DNA of 64,000 bases from CAVQBJ01 sp963710725 (GCA_963710725.1 CAVQBJ010000001.1:372001-436000), one strand, 5' to 3'. Shown: positions 8,807 to 17,099, counted from the stretch's first letter. Notes: generated by a model from the sequence alone, not told the origin. Numbers and translations are program-made.

Positions 8807-9724
8807 ATGACCCGGGTGCTGCTCACGGGCGCACGCGGGTTCATCGGCGTGCTCGCTCTGCAGAGGCTGACGGCGGAGGGGCACGACGTGCACGCCGTGA
8901 TGACCGACGCGCCGTTTCCGCCCGGCGGTGGGGTCACCTGGCATCGCGCCGATCTGCTCGATGCGGACGAGACGCGCGAGCTCGTGGCGCGCGTGCGGCC
9001 GGAACGCCTCCTGCACCTCGCGTGGTACACCGAGCACGGGCGCTACTGGAGGGCTCCGGAGAACCTTGCCTGGGTGGCGGCGACGTTGCGGTTGCTCGAC
9101 GCCTTCCACGCGGCGGGCGGCTCTCGCGCGGTGCTCGCCGGGACGTGTGCGGAGTACGACTGGGCGGTCTCTCCGCTGCGCGAGGACTCGACGCCGCTGG
9201 CGCCTGTCTCGCTGTACGGCACCGCCAAGCACGCGACGCGGCTGGTCGCGCAGGCGTGGGCCGCGGAGGTCGGTCTCGAGCTCGCCTGGGGCCGCATCTT
9301 CTTCGTCTACGGGCCGGGCGAGGCACCCGAGCGGCTCGTGCCCTCGGTGGCCCGAGCATTGCTGCAGGGGCGCGAGGCGCCAACGACCACCGGCGAGCAG
9401 GTGCGTGACTTCCTCTACGTCGGCGACGTCGCGGCCGCGTTCGTCGCGCTGCTCGACAGCGACGTGACCGGCGCCGTGAACATCGCGTCCGGCGAGGGCA
9501 TCGCCGTGGGCGCGCTCGTCGCGGAGGTGGCGCGCGCGGTCGGGCGCCACGAGCTGCTGCGCGCGGGTGCGGTGCCGATGCGCCCGGGCGATCCCGCCGA
9601 GCTCGTGGGCGACGCGCGGCGACTGCGCGAGGAGGTCGGCTTCACGCCTGCGGTGGGGGTGGCCGAGGGCGTGGCCAATGCGGTGGCGTATTGGCGGCTG
9701 CAGCTCGGCGTGGCGACCGCGTAG
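8807..9724 (+). CDS. NAD-dependent epimerase/dehydratase (possible 4-ketoreductase)
   Basis: This 305-residue extended SDR has the Rossmann signature VLLTGARGFIGVLALQ, a catalytic YGTAK, and RIFFVYGPGEAPERLVPS and RDFLYVGDVAAAF of sugar-nucleotide epimerases and reductases. The operon otherwise lacks an enzyme to reduce the 4-keto group made by RfbG. A ketoreductase or epimerase acting last on the CDP-sugar is therefore the best guess, but the sequence does not prove it. ATG 8807 is preceded by a GGGGGAG Shine-Dalgarno-like run. Confidence 0.82.
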   Translation: MTRVLLTGARGFIGVLALQRLTAEGHDVHAVMTDAPFPPGGGVTWHRADLLDADETRELVARVRPERLLHLAWYTEHGRYWRAPENLAWVAATLRLLDAFHAAGGSRAVLAGTCAEYDWAVSPLREDSTPLAPVSLYGTAKHATRLVAQAWAAEVGLELAWGRIFFVYGPGEAPERLVPSVARALLQGREAPTTTGEQVRDFLYVGDVAAAFVALLDSDVTGAVNIASGEGIAVGALVAEVARAVGRHELLRAGAVPMRPGDPAELVGDARRLREEVGFTPAVGVAEGVANAVAYWRLQLGVATA

Positions 9725-9738
9725 GCGTCGGTCGCGCC

Positions 9739-10746
9739 CTACGGCGTCGATCGCTCGGCCGGTCCGCCGTCGGGACCGACGAGCCGCTCGAACGTGGCGA
9801 CGGTGACGCGCCGCCTCGCCTGCACGGCTCGCCGCTTGCGCAGCACGCTGGGCATCCCCTTCAGAGCGTCGCGCCAGACCCGCCACCAGATCTCGAGCTT
9901 GCGGTCCCACCACGCGACGGCGAGGTTCGTCAGCTGGCCGAGCAGCAGCTGGGGGGCGTGGCGGACGATCGCGGCGGCCGGAAGGTCCTTGGCAACGATC
10001 CACAGCGTGTTGCGCCACAGGTGATAGCGCGTGAAGTCGGTCAGGCCCCGCCCGATCGTCGCGCTGCCCATGTGGTAGACGACGGCGCTCGGCACGTAGC
10101 GACAGCTGAACCCGGCGAGCTGCGCGCGCACGTCCCAGTCGATGTCCTCGTAGAAGGCGAAGAAGGCGTCGTCGAACGGCCCGACCGCCTCGAGCGCGCG
10201 GCGGCGATACAGCGCGGCGCCCCCGCAGGCGCCGAAGATCGCCCGCGGCTCGTCGTACTGGCCGCGGTCGCGCTCGCCGTGGCCGCGACGACCGCCGGTC
10301 GCGGCCCACGTGAAGACGTCTCCGGCGCCGTCGATGACGTCGCGCTGGTGGAAGTCGAGCAGCTTGGCGCCGGCCCAGCCGGCCTCCGGATGCGCATCGA
10401 GCGCGGCCACGAGCTCACCGAGGCACTCGGGGTCGAGCTCGAGGTCGTTATTGAAGATGCCGATGAGCTCGCCGCCACCGGCGGCGGCGCAGACGTTGAG
10501 CGCCCTCGTCACGCCGATGTTCTCGGGGATCTCGATCACCGAGGCCTGCGGCCAGTGCTCGGCCATCCAGGTGGCCGTGCCATCGCGCGATCCGTTATCG
10601 ACGACGACCACCTCGAAGTCGCGGAAGCGCTGCGCGGCGAGCGACGGGAGCGCCGTCTCGAGCAGATGGCGGCCGTCGTAGGAGAGCACGGCCACCGTGA
10701 CCCGTGGCGCCTCGAGATCGCTCCGAGTCGGTAATGATGGCGTCAT
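9739..10746 (-). CDS. Glycosyltransferase family 2 (rhamnosyltransferase-like)
   Basis: The 335-residue protein has a GT2 A-fold: VTVAVLSYDGRHLLETAL, VVVVDNGSRDG near residues 46-56, the metal-site equivalent IFNNDLELD near 97-105, and FFAFYEDIDWDVRAQ. The C-terminal part (WWDRKLEIWWRVWRDALKG onward) is basic and probably membrane-associated. The last Ala-Glu-Arg-rich residues lie 14 nt from the convergent SDR gene. ATG 10746 shares two bases with ATG 10745 of the divergent GT2 (a CATG), leaving no intergenic space; a start nearer VTVAVL is possible. Confidence 0.88.
   Translation of the reverse strand: MTPSLPTRSDLEAPRVTVAVLSYDGRHLLETALPSLAAQRFRDFEVVVVDNGSRDGTATWMAEHWPQASVIEIPENIGVTRALNVCAAAGGGELIGIFNNDLELDPECLGELVAALDAHPEAGWAGAKLLDFHQRDVIDGAGDVFTWAATGGRRGHGERDRGQYDEPRAIFGACGGAALYRRRALEAVGPFDDAFFAFYEDIDWDVRAQLAGFSCRYVPSAVVYHMGSATIGRGLTDFTRYHLWRNTLWIVAKDLPAAAIVRHAPQLLLGQLTNLAVAWWDRKLEIWWRVWRDALKGMPSVLRKRRAVQARRRVTVATFERLVGPDGGPAERSTP
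10732..10738 (+). promoter_or_regulatory. Putative -10 box of GT2 gene at 10745
   Basis: TAATGAT ends 6 nt before ATG 10745. It lies inside the first codons of the divergent gene, overlapping its Ser-Leu-Pro codons. Confidence 0.4.
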
Positions 10747-11740
10747 GGACGGGCACAAGCTACAAGCTGGTCCGACCGTCCGCGACGTCCCGCCGGCCGA
10801 GGGAGCCTCGGTGGACGTGGTCATCGTCTCCGCTGACATGGCCGAGATGACGCTCGACTGCGTGGCGCGTCTCGACGACGCGAGCATCGCGCGGATCGTC
10901 GTCGTCGACAACGCGTCGGGCACGTCGGCGGCCGACGTGCGCGCCCGCTTCGCCGACGGCGTGACGGTCGTCACGCTCGATCGCCAGCACGGGTTCGCGG
11001 CCGCCAACAACCGCGGAGTGGCGGCCGGCGACTCGCCGTTCGTGCTGCTGCTCAACTCGGACATCCTCACGCCGCCGGAGGCGATCGCCACGCTGCTCGC
11101 CGCGCTCGAGGACGATCCCGGGGCGGTGGCCGCCGGCGGGCGGCTCGTCGATCCGGACACGCTGGAGACCCAGCCGGGCTATCGCCCGCGGCCGTTCCCG
11201 ACCCTCGCCAACTTCGCGGTGATCCTGCTCGGGATCGAGGAGGCCTGGCCGGGCAACCCGATCACCCGCCGCTACCACGGCGCCGCGGTGGCCGACGACG
11301 AGGCGAGCGACGTCGAGCAGCCGGCGGCGGCCGCGCTGCTCGTGCGACGAGCCGATCTCGAGGCGATCGGCGGCTTCGACGAGCGGTTCTGGTTCTGGTT
11401 CGAGGACTCCGACCTCCTGCGCCGCCTGCACGATCGCGGGCGGATCCGCTACGTGCCGGCGGCCGCCTTCCGCCACCTCGGCGGCGGCACGTTTCGCCGC
11501 TGGAACAAGCCGCAGCGCATCCGCTCGATCCATCACGGCATCCTGCACTACGGCGACGCCCACTTCCCGCGCTGGCAGCGCGCGGCGCTCGGGCTCATCG
11601 CGCTGCTGGTCAGCGTGCCGCGGGTGGTGGTGTTCGCGCGGGCGCGCCCGGAGGAGGCGCGGGCCTGGCGGGCGGTGGCGGCCGGAGGCTGGGCGCTCAC
11701 GGTCGGACGGCGCGTGCCGGCGATCGCGCCGGGGGAGTGA
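10745..11740 (+). CDS. Glycosyltransferase family 2
   Basis: This 331-residue GT2 protein shows VDVVIVSADMAEMTLDCV, IVVVDNASG near residue 55, RQHGFAAANNRGVAAG, LLLNSDILTPPEA (DXD equivalent NSD near 104) and FWFWFEDSDLLRRL. This is the nucleotide-sugar domain of the rhamnosyltransferase-like subgroup, and a hydrophobic stretch near the C-terminus may tether it to the membrane. ATG 10745 overlaps the divergent ATG. GTG 10811, at VDVVIV and preceded by GAGGGAG, is a credible alternative start that would free a short intergenic region. Confidence 0.87.
   Translation: MDGHKLQAGPTVRDVPPAEGASVDVVIVSADMAEMTLDCVARLDDASIARIVVVDNASGTSAADVRARFADGVTVVTLDRQHGFAAANNRGVAAGDSPFVLLLNSDILTPPEAIATLLAALEDDPGAVAAGGRLVDPDTLETQPGYRPRPFPTLANFAVILLGIEEAWPGNPITRRYHGAAVADDEASDVEQPAAAALLVRRADLEAIGGFDERFWFWFEDSDLLRRLHDRGRIRYVPAAAFRHLGGGTFRRWNKPQRIRSIHHGILHYGDAHFPRWQRAALGLIALLVSVPRVVVFARARPEEARAWRAVAAGGWALTVGRRVPAIAPGE
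10757..10762 (-). promoter_or_regulatory. Putative -10 box of GT2 gene at 10746
   Basis: The minus strand reads TAGCTT, 10 nt before ATG 10746. It lies within codons 5-6 of the divergent gene. Confidence 0.35.
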
Positions 11741-11803
11741 GCGGGGCGTGGCGCTCGCGGGGCGGCGGGCCGCTTGCTGGCTGCGGGGCGGGGGGCCAGG
11801 GGG

Positions 11804-11823
11804 TGACGCGACGGTGACAGATG
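11804..11823 (+). repeat. 20-bp direct repeat, copy 1
   Basis: TGACGCGACGGTGACAGATG occurs here and again, identically, at 11971-11990, 167 bp later. Both copies are in the gap between convergent genes. Confidence 0.8.
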
Positions 11824-11911
11824 CGTCGCGCGCGCGACGCTGTGTGTCTGCCGCGTGACGGGACTGGTGCGTGAGTGTGCCTCGGGTGGGTCGCCACGGC
11901 CGGGCGCCCGA

Positions 11912-11959
11912 GGGTGTGGTCCCTCACCGACGCGATAGGGCACCTAACTCACCACACCC
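11912..11959. repeat. Inverted repeat, 9-bp arms, 30-bp loop
   Basis: GGGTGTGGT at 11912-11920 pairs with ACCACACCC at 11951-11959. Inside, CCCT (11921-11924) can pair with AGGG (11937-11940). It lies between the two 20-bp direct repeats. It could fold as RNA or bind a dimeric protein; there is no U-run, so it is not a standard terminator. Confidence 0.55.
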
Positions 11960-11970
11960 CCGCCGGCGTG

Positions 11971-11990
11971 TGACGCGACGGTGACAGATG
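11971..11990 (+). repeat. 20-bp direct repeat, copy 2
   Basis: Exact copy of the 20-mer at 11804-11823. A shorter part of the flank (GTG before it) is also shared. Confidence 0.8.
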
Positions 11991-12079
11991 TGCCGGGCGG
12001 GTTACGGTGCGCGTCATCCACGTGCCCGGACTGCGGCGCGAGCGTGCCAACAGCGGCGGCCTCGCCATGGCGCGGCCGC

Positions 12080-12308
12080 AGCGACGCCAACCGACCGCCG
12101 CCGACGCGGCCCCCGCCGATCCGACCGCCGCCGCCGCGGCCGCCGCCGATGCGGCACGGCCGAACCGGCCCGCGCCGACGCGGCACCGCCAACCAACCGA
12201 CCGCCGCCGACGCGGCCCCCGGCCGACGCGGCACGGCCGACCCGGCCCCCGCCGACCCGGCACTGCCAACCGGCCGCCGCCGACGCGGCACCGCCGACCC
12301 GGCCCCCG
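12080..12308. repeat. Degenerate GC-rich tandem repeat
   Basis: Irregular units built on GCCGCCGACGCGGC and CACCGCCGACC recur across about 230 bp with almost no A/T. All six frames give Arg/Pro/Ala/Gly-rich strings. It abuts the 3' end of the minus-strand GT4 gene. It is probably slippage-prone spacer DNA. Confidence 0.65.
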
Positions 12309-13652
12309 TCAACCAGCCCTGACGGCGCCGCCCCTACCGCCCTCCCGCGCGCCGCGCGAGCACCGACCGCGCCCCGCCGAGGTAGATCGCCTCGCGCACG
12401 CGCTGGGCAAGGGGCCGTCGCAGCATCCCCCCTCCGCGCCCGGCCGCGAGGCGTCGGTCTCGGCGATCCAGCGCATCAGCGGCGCGGCCGCGCGCGACCA
12501 GGTGTGCGCGGCCGCGGCCGCGGCGAGCGGCTCGGCGTAGGACGACCGGCCGCGGTCGAGGACCTCCGCGAGCGCGGCGCGCAGGCCGTCGACGTCCCCC
12601 GCGGCCGCCACGGCGCCGAGTCCGTCCGCGGCGACGCGCTCGGCGAGGGCGTCGCCGGTCGTGCACACGACCGGCAGCCCGGCCCAGAAGCAGTCGAGCA
12701 GACGGGTGCGGAAGGCGAAGCGGGTCTCCAGGTGCGCGCGCTGCGTCGACACCGCGCAGTCGGCCGTGGTCAGCCACGCGGCTCGCTCGGCGTAGGGCAC
12801 CCAGCGGTCGTGGAAGTGCACGATCGATCCGAGCACGCCGAGCTCGCGGGCGAGCTCCATCGCCGCGGCGATAGTCGTCGCCGCCGCGGGGTGGTCGGGG
12901 GTGACGCCCATGAAGACCAGGCGCACGCGCGGACGGTACTCGGCGAGCGCGGCGACCGCGCGGATCGCGGTGTCGGCGTCGAGCCAGCTCCACAGCCCAC
13001 CGTTCCAGAGCACGATCTCGGCGTCGGGGGGCAGCGCGGCGATCGCCTCGCGCGCCCCCGGGCCGCCGTCGGGCGGGGGCCGATCGGGCACGCCGAACGG
13101 CACGAGGTCGATGACCTCACGCAGGTCGGGATCGCGGTCGTAGGCGCCGGGGGAGATGAGGCGCAGCGCGAGCATCGCACCGAGCCACAGGTCCCGCTGC
13201 TGCTCGCTGGCGCACATGAAGTGGTGGCCTGTGCGCAAGGCGTCGTGGAGGCGATCGAGCGTCGTCGCGGTCAGCTGGCGACGCGCGAGCGGCGGACGCC
13301 CGGCGAGGAGCTCGAGGGTCTCCAGCGTCTCGGGGTCGTACAGGTCGAAGATGACGCGGGCCCGCGCGCGACGCAGCCACCGCGTGACCAGCGGCCACTG
13401 GGGGTGCGCGACGACGACGTCGGCCTGGGTGATCGGGGCCCGCAGCGTCGCCGGAGCGTGCGGACGGAACGGGAACGTCGTCACGCCGTCGACCTGCTCG
13501 CCGATCGAGCCGCCGTGCGCGATGCTGACCTCCGCGCGGCCGGCGAGGACGCGGGCGAGCTCCCAGTAGCGGATCCCGAGGCCCGCCATCTCGGTTCCCA
13601 CCGGATCCGCGCTGATGAACAGCACGCGCGGTGCCTGAGCCGAGGCCGCCAT
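12309..13652 (-). CDS. Glycosyltransferase family 4 (C-terminal frameshift likely)
   Basis: This is a GT4 (GT-B fold) protein of 447 residues as read. It shows RVLFISADPVGTEMAGLGIR at the N-terminus, WNGGLWSWLDADTAIRAV at the start of the second domain, and the donor-site region LETRFAFRTRLLDCFWAGLPV. The last 38 residues (from CCDGPL) look unnatural. After PGAEGG the adjacent frame gives MLRRPLAQRVREAIYLGG and ends at 12334. One missing G in the G-run at 12427-12432 would explain the switch, making the natural gene 12334-13652. ATG 13652 follows the upstream GT2 stop by one base; ATG 13673 would overlap it. Confidence 0.82.
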   Translation of the reverse strand: MAASAQAPRVLFISADPVGTEMAGLGIRYWELARVLAGRAEVSIAHGGSIGEQVDGVTTFPFRPHAPATLRAPITQADVVVAHPQWPLVTRWLRRARARVIFDLYDPETLETLELLAGRPPLARRQLTATTLDRLHDALRTGHHFMCASEQQRDLWLGAMLALRLISPGAYDRDPDLREVIDLVPFGVPDRPPPDGGPGAREAIAALPPDAEIVLWNGGLWSWLDADTAIRAVAALAEYRPRVRLVFMGVTPDHPAAATTIAAAMELARELGVLGSIVHFHDRWVPYAERAAWLTTADCAVSTQRAHLETRFAFRTRLLDCFWAGLPVVCTTGDALAERVAADGLGAVAAAGDVDGLRAALAEVLDRGRSSYAEPLAAAAAAHTWSRAAAPLMRWIAETDASRPGAEGGCCDGPLPSACARRSTSAGRGRCSRGAREGGRGGAVRAG

Positions 13653-13653
13653 C

Positions 13654-14610
13654 TCAGGCCGCGCGCCGGCCATAGACGCCGCGGCGCAGCGCGACCGAGT
13701 CGAGGAAGCCGATGTCGGTGTCCACCGCCTCGGCGGGCGGCGGCGGGAGGCGCTCGCGCGCGCGGGCGGCGCGCCACCCGGCCACGCGGCCGCGCAGCGC
13801 CGAGCAGTCGCGCGAGATCGCGAAGTCGCCGGCGACGACCGTGGTCTCGATCGCGAGCGTGCGCAGGGCGGTGCGGCCATGCAGCAGGCCGTAGCGGCGC
13901 AGCAGGTAGCCGCGGCCGAAGCCGCCGTGGCGGCGCTGCCACGCCGAGCGGTGCCCGTGCGTGGCCGAGCCGAGGTGGACCCCGATCGCGTCGTCGGCCG
14001 CCACCGTGCGCCACCCGGCGCTGCGCAGGCGCAGGGCGAGGTCGAAGTCCTCCATGTAGGCGAACATCGTCTCGTCGAGCCCGCCGATCTGCTCCCAGGC
14101 CGCGCGGCGATAGGCCGCGGCGGTACCGGCCGGACCGGCGAGCACCGGGGCGGCGCGCCCGGCGCGCTCGACCGGCAGCCCCTGCAGGCGGGGGAAGGCC
14201 GCGAGCGTCGGGTCGGCCGCCATCCCGAAGCTGTCGATCGTGCGCTCACCGGGCTGGAGCATCAGTGAGGCGACCGAGCCGACGCCGGGGTCGGCGAGGA
14301 GCGGCGCGATCACGCGCTCGAGGAAGTCGGGCCGGCAGTCGACGTCGTTGTTGAGCAGGACGATGAACTCGCCGCGGCCGGCGGCCACGCCGCGGTTGCA
14401 CGCCTCGGCGAAGCCGCGGTTTTCGTCGAAGGTCTCCAGCTGCGCGTCGGGCCACTGCGCGCGAACGCGGTCGCGCGTGTCGTCGGTCGAGCCGTTGTCG
14501 ACGAGGATGACGTGGTGCGTCTCGGTCTGGCGCGAGAGGTGCGACAGACAGCTCGCGGTGAGGTCGTAGCGGTTGTAGGCAACGATCACCACGTCGATCG
14601 AGGGCGACAT
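13654..14610 (-). CDS. Glycosyltransferase family 2
   Basis: The 318-residue GT2 has SIDVVIVAYNRYDLTASCL, ILVDNGSTDDTRDRV near residue 36, ENRGFAEACNRGVAAG, VLLNNDVDCRPDFLE and FAYMEDFDLALRLR, typical of rhamnosyl- or galactofuranosyl-type enzymes. It is the first gene of a two-gene minus-strand unit with the GT4 at 12309. ATG 14610 lies 8 nt after a TAGGAT box. A longer upstream frame to 14817 overlaps the divergent GT4 and is not credible. Confidence 0.9.
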   Translation of the reverse strand: MSPSIDVVIVAYNRYDLTASCLSHLSRQTETHHVILVDNGSTDDTRDRVRAQWPDAQLETFDENRGFAEACNRGVAAGRGEFIVLLNNDVDCRPDFLERVIAPLLADPGVGSVASLMLQPGERTIDSFGMAADPTLAAFPRLQGLPVERAGRAAPVLAGPAGTAAAYRRAAWEQIGGLDETMFAYMEDFDLALRLRSAGWRTVAADDAIGVHLGSATHGHRSAWQRRHGGFGRGYLLRRYGLLHGRTALRTLAIETTVVAGDFAISRDCSALRGRVAGWRAARARERLPPPPAEAVDTDIGFLDSVALRRGVYGRRAA

Positions 14611-14618
14611 GGCGCACC

Positions 14619-14624
14619 ATCCTA
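14619..14624 (-). promoter_or_regulatory. Putative -10 box of GT2 at 14610
   Basis: TAGGAT on the minus strand, 8 nt before ATG 14610, with no Shine-Dalgarno sequence between. Confidence 0.6.
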
Positions 14625-14655
14625 GTGGCGCGATCGCTGCCCGGACCCGGGGCAC

Positions 14656-14661
14656 TAGCCT
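14656..14661 (+). promoter_or_regulatory. Putative -10 box of GT4 at 14672
   Basis: TAGCCT, 10 nt before GTG 14672, faces the minus-strand box 31 bp away. Confidence 0.45.
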
Positions 14662-14671
14662 TCCCTGGCCC

Positions 14672-15811
14672 GTGCCCGATCCACCCGTGCATATCGGTCT
14701 CAACCTCGTCTTTCTCGTGCCCGGCGAGACCGGCGGTATGGAGGTGTACGCCCGCGAGCTGATGGCGGCGATGGTCGCCGCCGCACCGCCGGGGATGCGC
14801 TTCACCTCGTTCATCAACCGCGAGGCCGCGACCCGCGCCGGCCCCTGGCACGAGCTGACCGACGCGATCGTGGTGCCGGTGGGCGCGCGACGCCGGACCG
14901 AATGGGTGCGCGGCGAGCAGCAGCTGCTGCCGCGCCTCGCGGCGCGCGCCGGGTGTCACCTCGTCCACAGCCTGGCCAGCACGGCGCCGCTGTGGGGGCG
15001 CTTCCGGCGCGTGGTGACGATCCACGACCTCAACTACCGCCTCGTGCCCGAGGCCCACCTCGGCCGGCTCGGCCTCGGCATGCGCGTGCTCGTGCCGGCC
15101 GGCGCGCACCGCTCGAACCGGATCATCGTCGACTCGGAATCCACCCGCGAGGACCTCCTGCGCTGCTACCGCCTCGACGCGGCGCGCATCGACACCGTCG
15201 CGCTCGGCGTGCGGCCGGCGTCGGCAGCGGCCTCGTCCGCGCCCGAGCTGCGCGCTCGCCACCGCCTCGGCGACCGTGCGCTCGCGCTGTGCGTGTCGGC
15301 GCAGCGCCCGCACAAGAACCTGCTGCGCCTCGTCGAGGCGCTCGCGCTGCTCGCGCCCGCGGAGCGCCCGGTCCTCATGATCGTCGGCTACGAGACGGCA
15401 TACGGTCGCGAGGTCGCCGCGCGTGCGGCGTCGCTCGGCGTCGCCGGCGACGTGCGTCTTGTCGGCTGGGTCGCTGACGAGGAGCTCGAGGGCCTGTACG
15501 CGATCGCCTCCGCCTTTGTGTTCCCGTCGCTCTACGAGGGCTTCGGGCTTCCCGTGCTCGAGGCGATGGCGCGCGGCGTGCCGGTGGCCACCAGCGATCG
15601 CGGTTCGCTGCCCGAGGTGGCCGGCGACGCCGCGCTCACCTTCGATCCGCTCGCTCCCGAGGCGATCGCCGCGGCGCTGCGGCGGCTGCTCACCGACGTC
15701 CCGCTCGCCCAGCGCCTGCGCGAGGCCGGACGTGCGCGGGCGGCGCGGTTCAGCTGGGCCGAGACGGCCCGCGGCACCCTCGCCTCCTACGCGCGGACGC
15801 TCGCGGGCTGA
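14672..15811 (+). CDS. Glycosyltransferase family 4 (mannosyltransferase-like)
   Basis: This GT4 of about 379 residues has VHIGLNLVFLVPGETGGMEV at the N-terminus, VTIHDLNYRLVPE, SAQRPHKNLLRLVEAL, and the E-X7-E donor motif in SLYEGFGLPVLEAMARGVPV. It is a paralogue of the GT4 at 37515, whose N-terminus MHVGLDLLFLLAGETGG suggests that GTG 14687 may be the true start; GTG 14672 is preferred because of its -10 box. The gene ends 13 nt from the convergent glycosidase gene. Confidence 0.88.
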   Translation: MPDPPVHIGLNLVFLVPGETGGMEVYARELMAAMVAAAPPGMRFTSFINREAATRAGPWHELTDAIVVPVGARRRTEWVRGEQQLLPRLAARAGCHLVHSLASTAPLWGRFRRVVTIHDLNYRLVPEAHLGRLGLGMRVLVPAGAHRSNRIIVDSESTREDLLRCYRLDAARIDTVALGVRPASAAASSAPELRARHRLGDRALALCVSAQRPHKNLLRLVEALALLAPAERPVLMIVGYETAYGREVAARAASLGVAGDVRLVGWVADEELEGLYAIASAFVFPSLYEGFGLPVLEAMARGVPVATSDRGSLPEVAGDAALTFDPLAPEAIAAALRRLLTDVPLAQRLREAGRARAARFSWAETARGTLASYARTLAG

Positions 15812-15824
15812 CCCGCTCGCGGCC

Positions 15825-17060
15825 TCAGCCGCAGCTCGTGGCCAGCGTCGTCTTCGCGCAGCCCTCGAGCGCGAGCGCCGCGGCGCGGTAGGCGCCCTGC
15901 GCCGGCTTGGGCGTGATCCGCAGCGTCGTCTGGTCGAGGTGACGGAGCCCCGCGTACTCGAACGACGAGTCCGTGGCCGCGTCGCGGGTGAGCCACGTGT
16001 ACCAGAACACCTGTTGCAGGTTGAGCGAGACGCGGTTGGCCGCCATCAGGCCGAGCTCGGTCGTGAGGTCCTTGGCCTGCCCGGCGAGCGTCGTGTCGTA
16101 GCCGTAGTTGCGATCGGTCGCCTCGGGGACGTGACCGAGCGCCGAGGGCCAGGAGAACTCGGTGGCCATCAGCGGAAGCGCGCGATCGCCCTCGCGGTTC
16201 ATCACGTCGCGGGTGTAGCGCAGCGCGAGGATCACGTTCTGCGGGTAGCGCGTGAAGATGTTGATCGCGACGGCGTCGAAGAGGCCACGCGCGCCGTACT
16301 GGTACAGGCTCTGCAGCGAGATCCAGCTGCGCCCGAACAGCCCCGCGAGCACGACCTCGCCCTGAGGGTCGTTCGCCTTGATCGCCGTGCGGGCGGCGCT
16401 CAGCATCGCGATGTAGGGATTCTGGAACGGCATCGGGTCCGCCCAGAACAGCGAGGGCCCGTTCGGCAGCGTCCCCCCGGCCGGCTCGTTCCAGATCTGC
16501 CACTCGTTGCTCGGGTCGGGCGTGAGCGTCGGATGCTGCTGCCAGAAGGTCCCGTTCGGCCCGTAGCGCTGGACGACGAGCGCGACGAAGTTGCCGTACG
16601 CGGACGGGTCGGCCGGCGGCGACCACGCCTGGCTCGGGTCGACGCGGGCCCAGGCCGGGGCCTGGAGGATGACCGGCAGCACCTGCAGGCCGTGGGCCGC
16701 CGCGGCCGCGTAGATCTCATCGGTGGCCTGCCAATCGGTGGGGATGCCGTTCACCAGCCCGTACTGGGCGGCCTGGCCGGGCGGGACGGCGGCGGCGTTC
16801 GCGTAGGGCTGGGTGACGCTCCAGTAGATGCCGACGCGCACCGACTCCACGCCGGTGCGCACCATCTGGGTCATCTCCTCGTTGAGCGAGACCTGCGGGT
16901 CGAGCAGCACCCCGTCGACCATCGTGCCAAGGAAGCCGAAGGGCACGACGCGCCGGGCGGCGCTCGCGCCGGCGACGGGCATCGACGCGAACAGGACGAC
17001 GAGCGCCGCGACGAGAAGGCCGCCGCGGCGCGTGGCGACGAGGGGAGGCACGCAGCTCAT
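15825..17060 (-). CDS. Secreted clan GH-A glycosidase-like protein
   Basis: The 411-residue protein starts with a basic N-terminus and a hydrophobic signal segment (about residues 13-34, ending VAGASA), so it is probably exported. WQIWNEP places a general acid/base Glu at about 192 and ATEFSWP a nucleophile Glu at about 301, the spacing expected of a clan GH-A TIM barrel (GH5/GH39-like). It may trim, remodel or release the surface glycan, and substrate specificity cannot be read. It is the only hydrolase candidate in the GT region. It follows the GT4 at 17100 by 39 nt on the same strand and is probably co-transcribed. Confidence 0.78.
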   Translation of the reverse strand: MSCVPPLVATRRGGLLVAALVVLFASMPVAGASAARRVVPFGFLGTMVDGVLLDPQVSLNEEMTQMVRTGVESVRVGIYWSVTQPYANAAAVPPGQAAQYGLVNGIPTDWQATDEIYAAAAAHGLQVLPVILQAPAWARVDPSQAWSPPADPSAYGNFVALVVQRYGPNGTFWQQHPTLTPDPSNEWQIWNEPAGGTLPNGPSLFWADPMPFQNPYIAMLSAARTAIKANDPQGEVVLAGLFGRSWISLQSLYQYGARGLFDAVAINIFTRYPQNVILALRYTRDVMNREGDRALPLMATEFSWPSALGHVPEATDRNYGYDTTLAGQAKDLTTELGLMAANRVSLNLQQVFWYTWLTRDAATDSSFEYAGLRHLDQTTLRITPKPAQGAYRAAALALEGCAKTTLATSCG

Positions 17061-17099
17061 GTTGACGGATCCCCGGCGCAGATCGGGGCGAGGATCCCG

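Larger units (their letters stand above)
11741..12308. other. 568-bp non-coding gap with direct, inverted and low-complexity repeats
   Basis: No credible gene lies between the ends of two convergent GT genes. The left half holds two copies of a 20-bp direct repeat and one long inverted repeat. The right half is a monotonous GCC/GAC-rich stretch. Open frames here have Arg/Pro/Ala-rich composition with no domain and are rejected as genes. Confidence 0.7.

Noticed and set aside
11988..14354. 788-residue open frame across the gap and minus-strand GTs
   Set aside because: It begins in low-complexity repeats and continues antisense to two clear GT genes.
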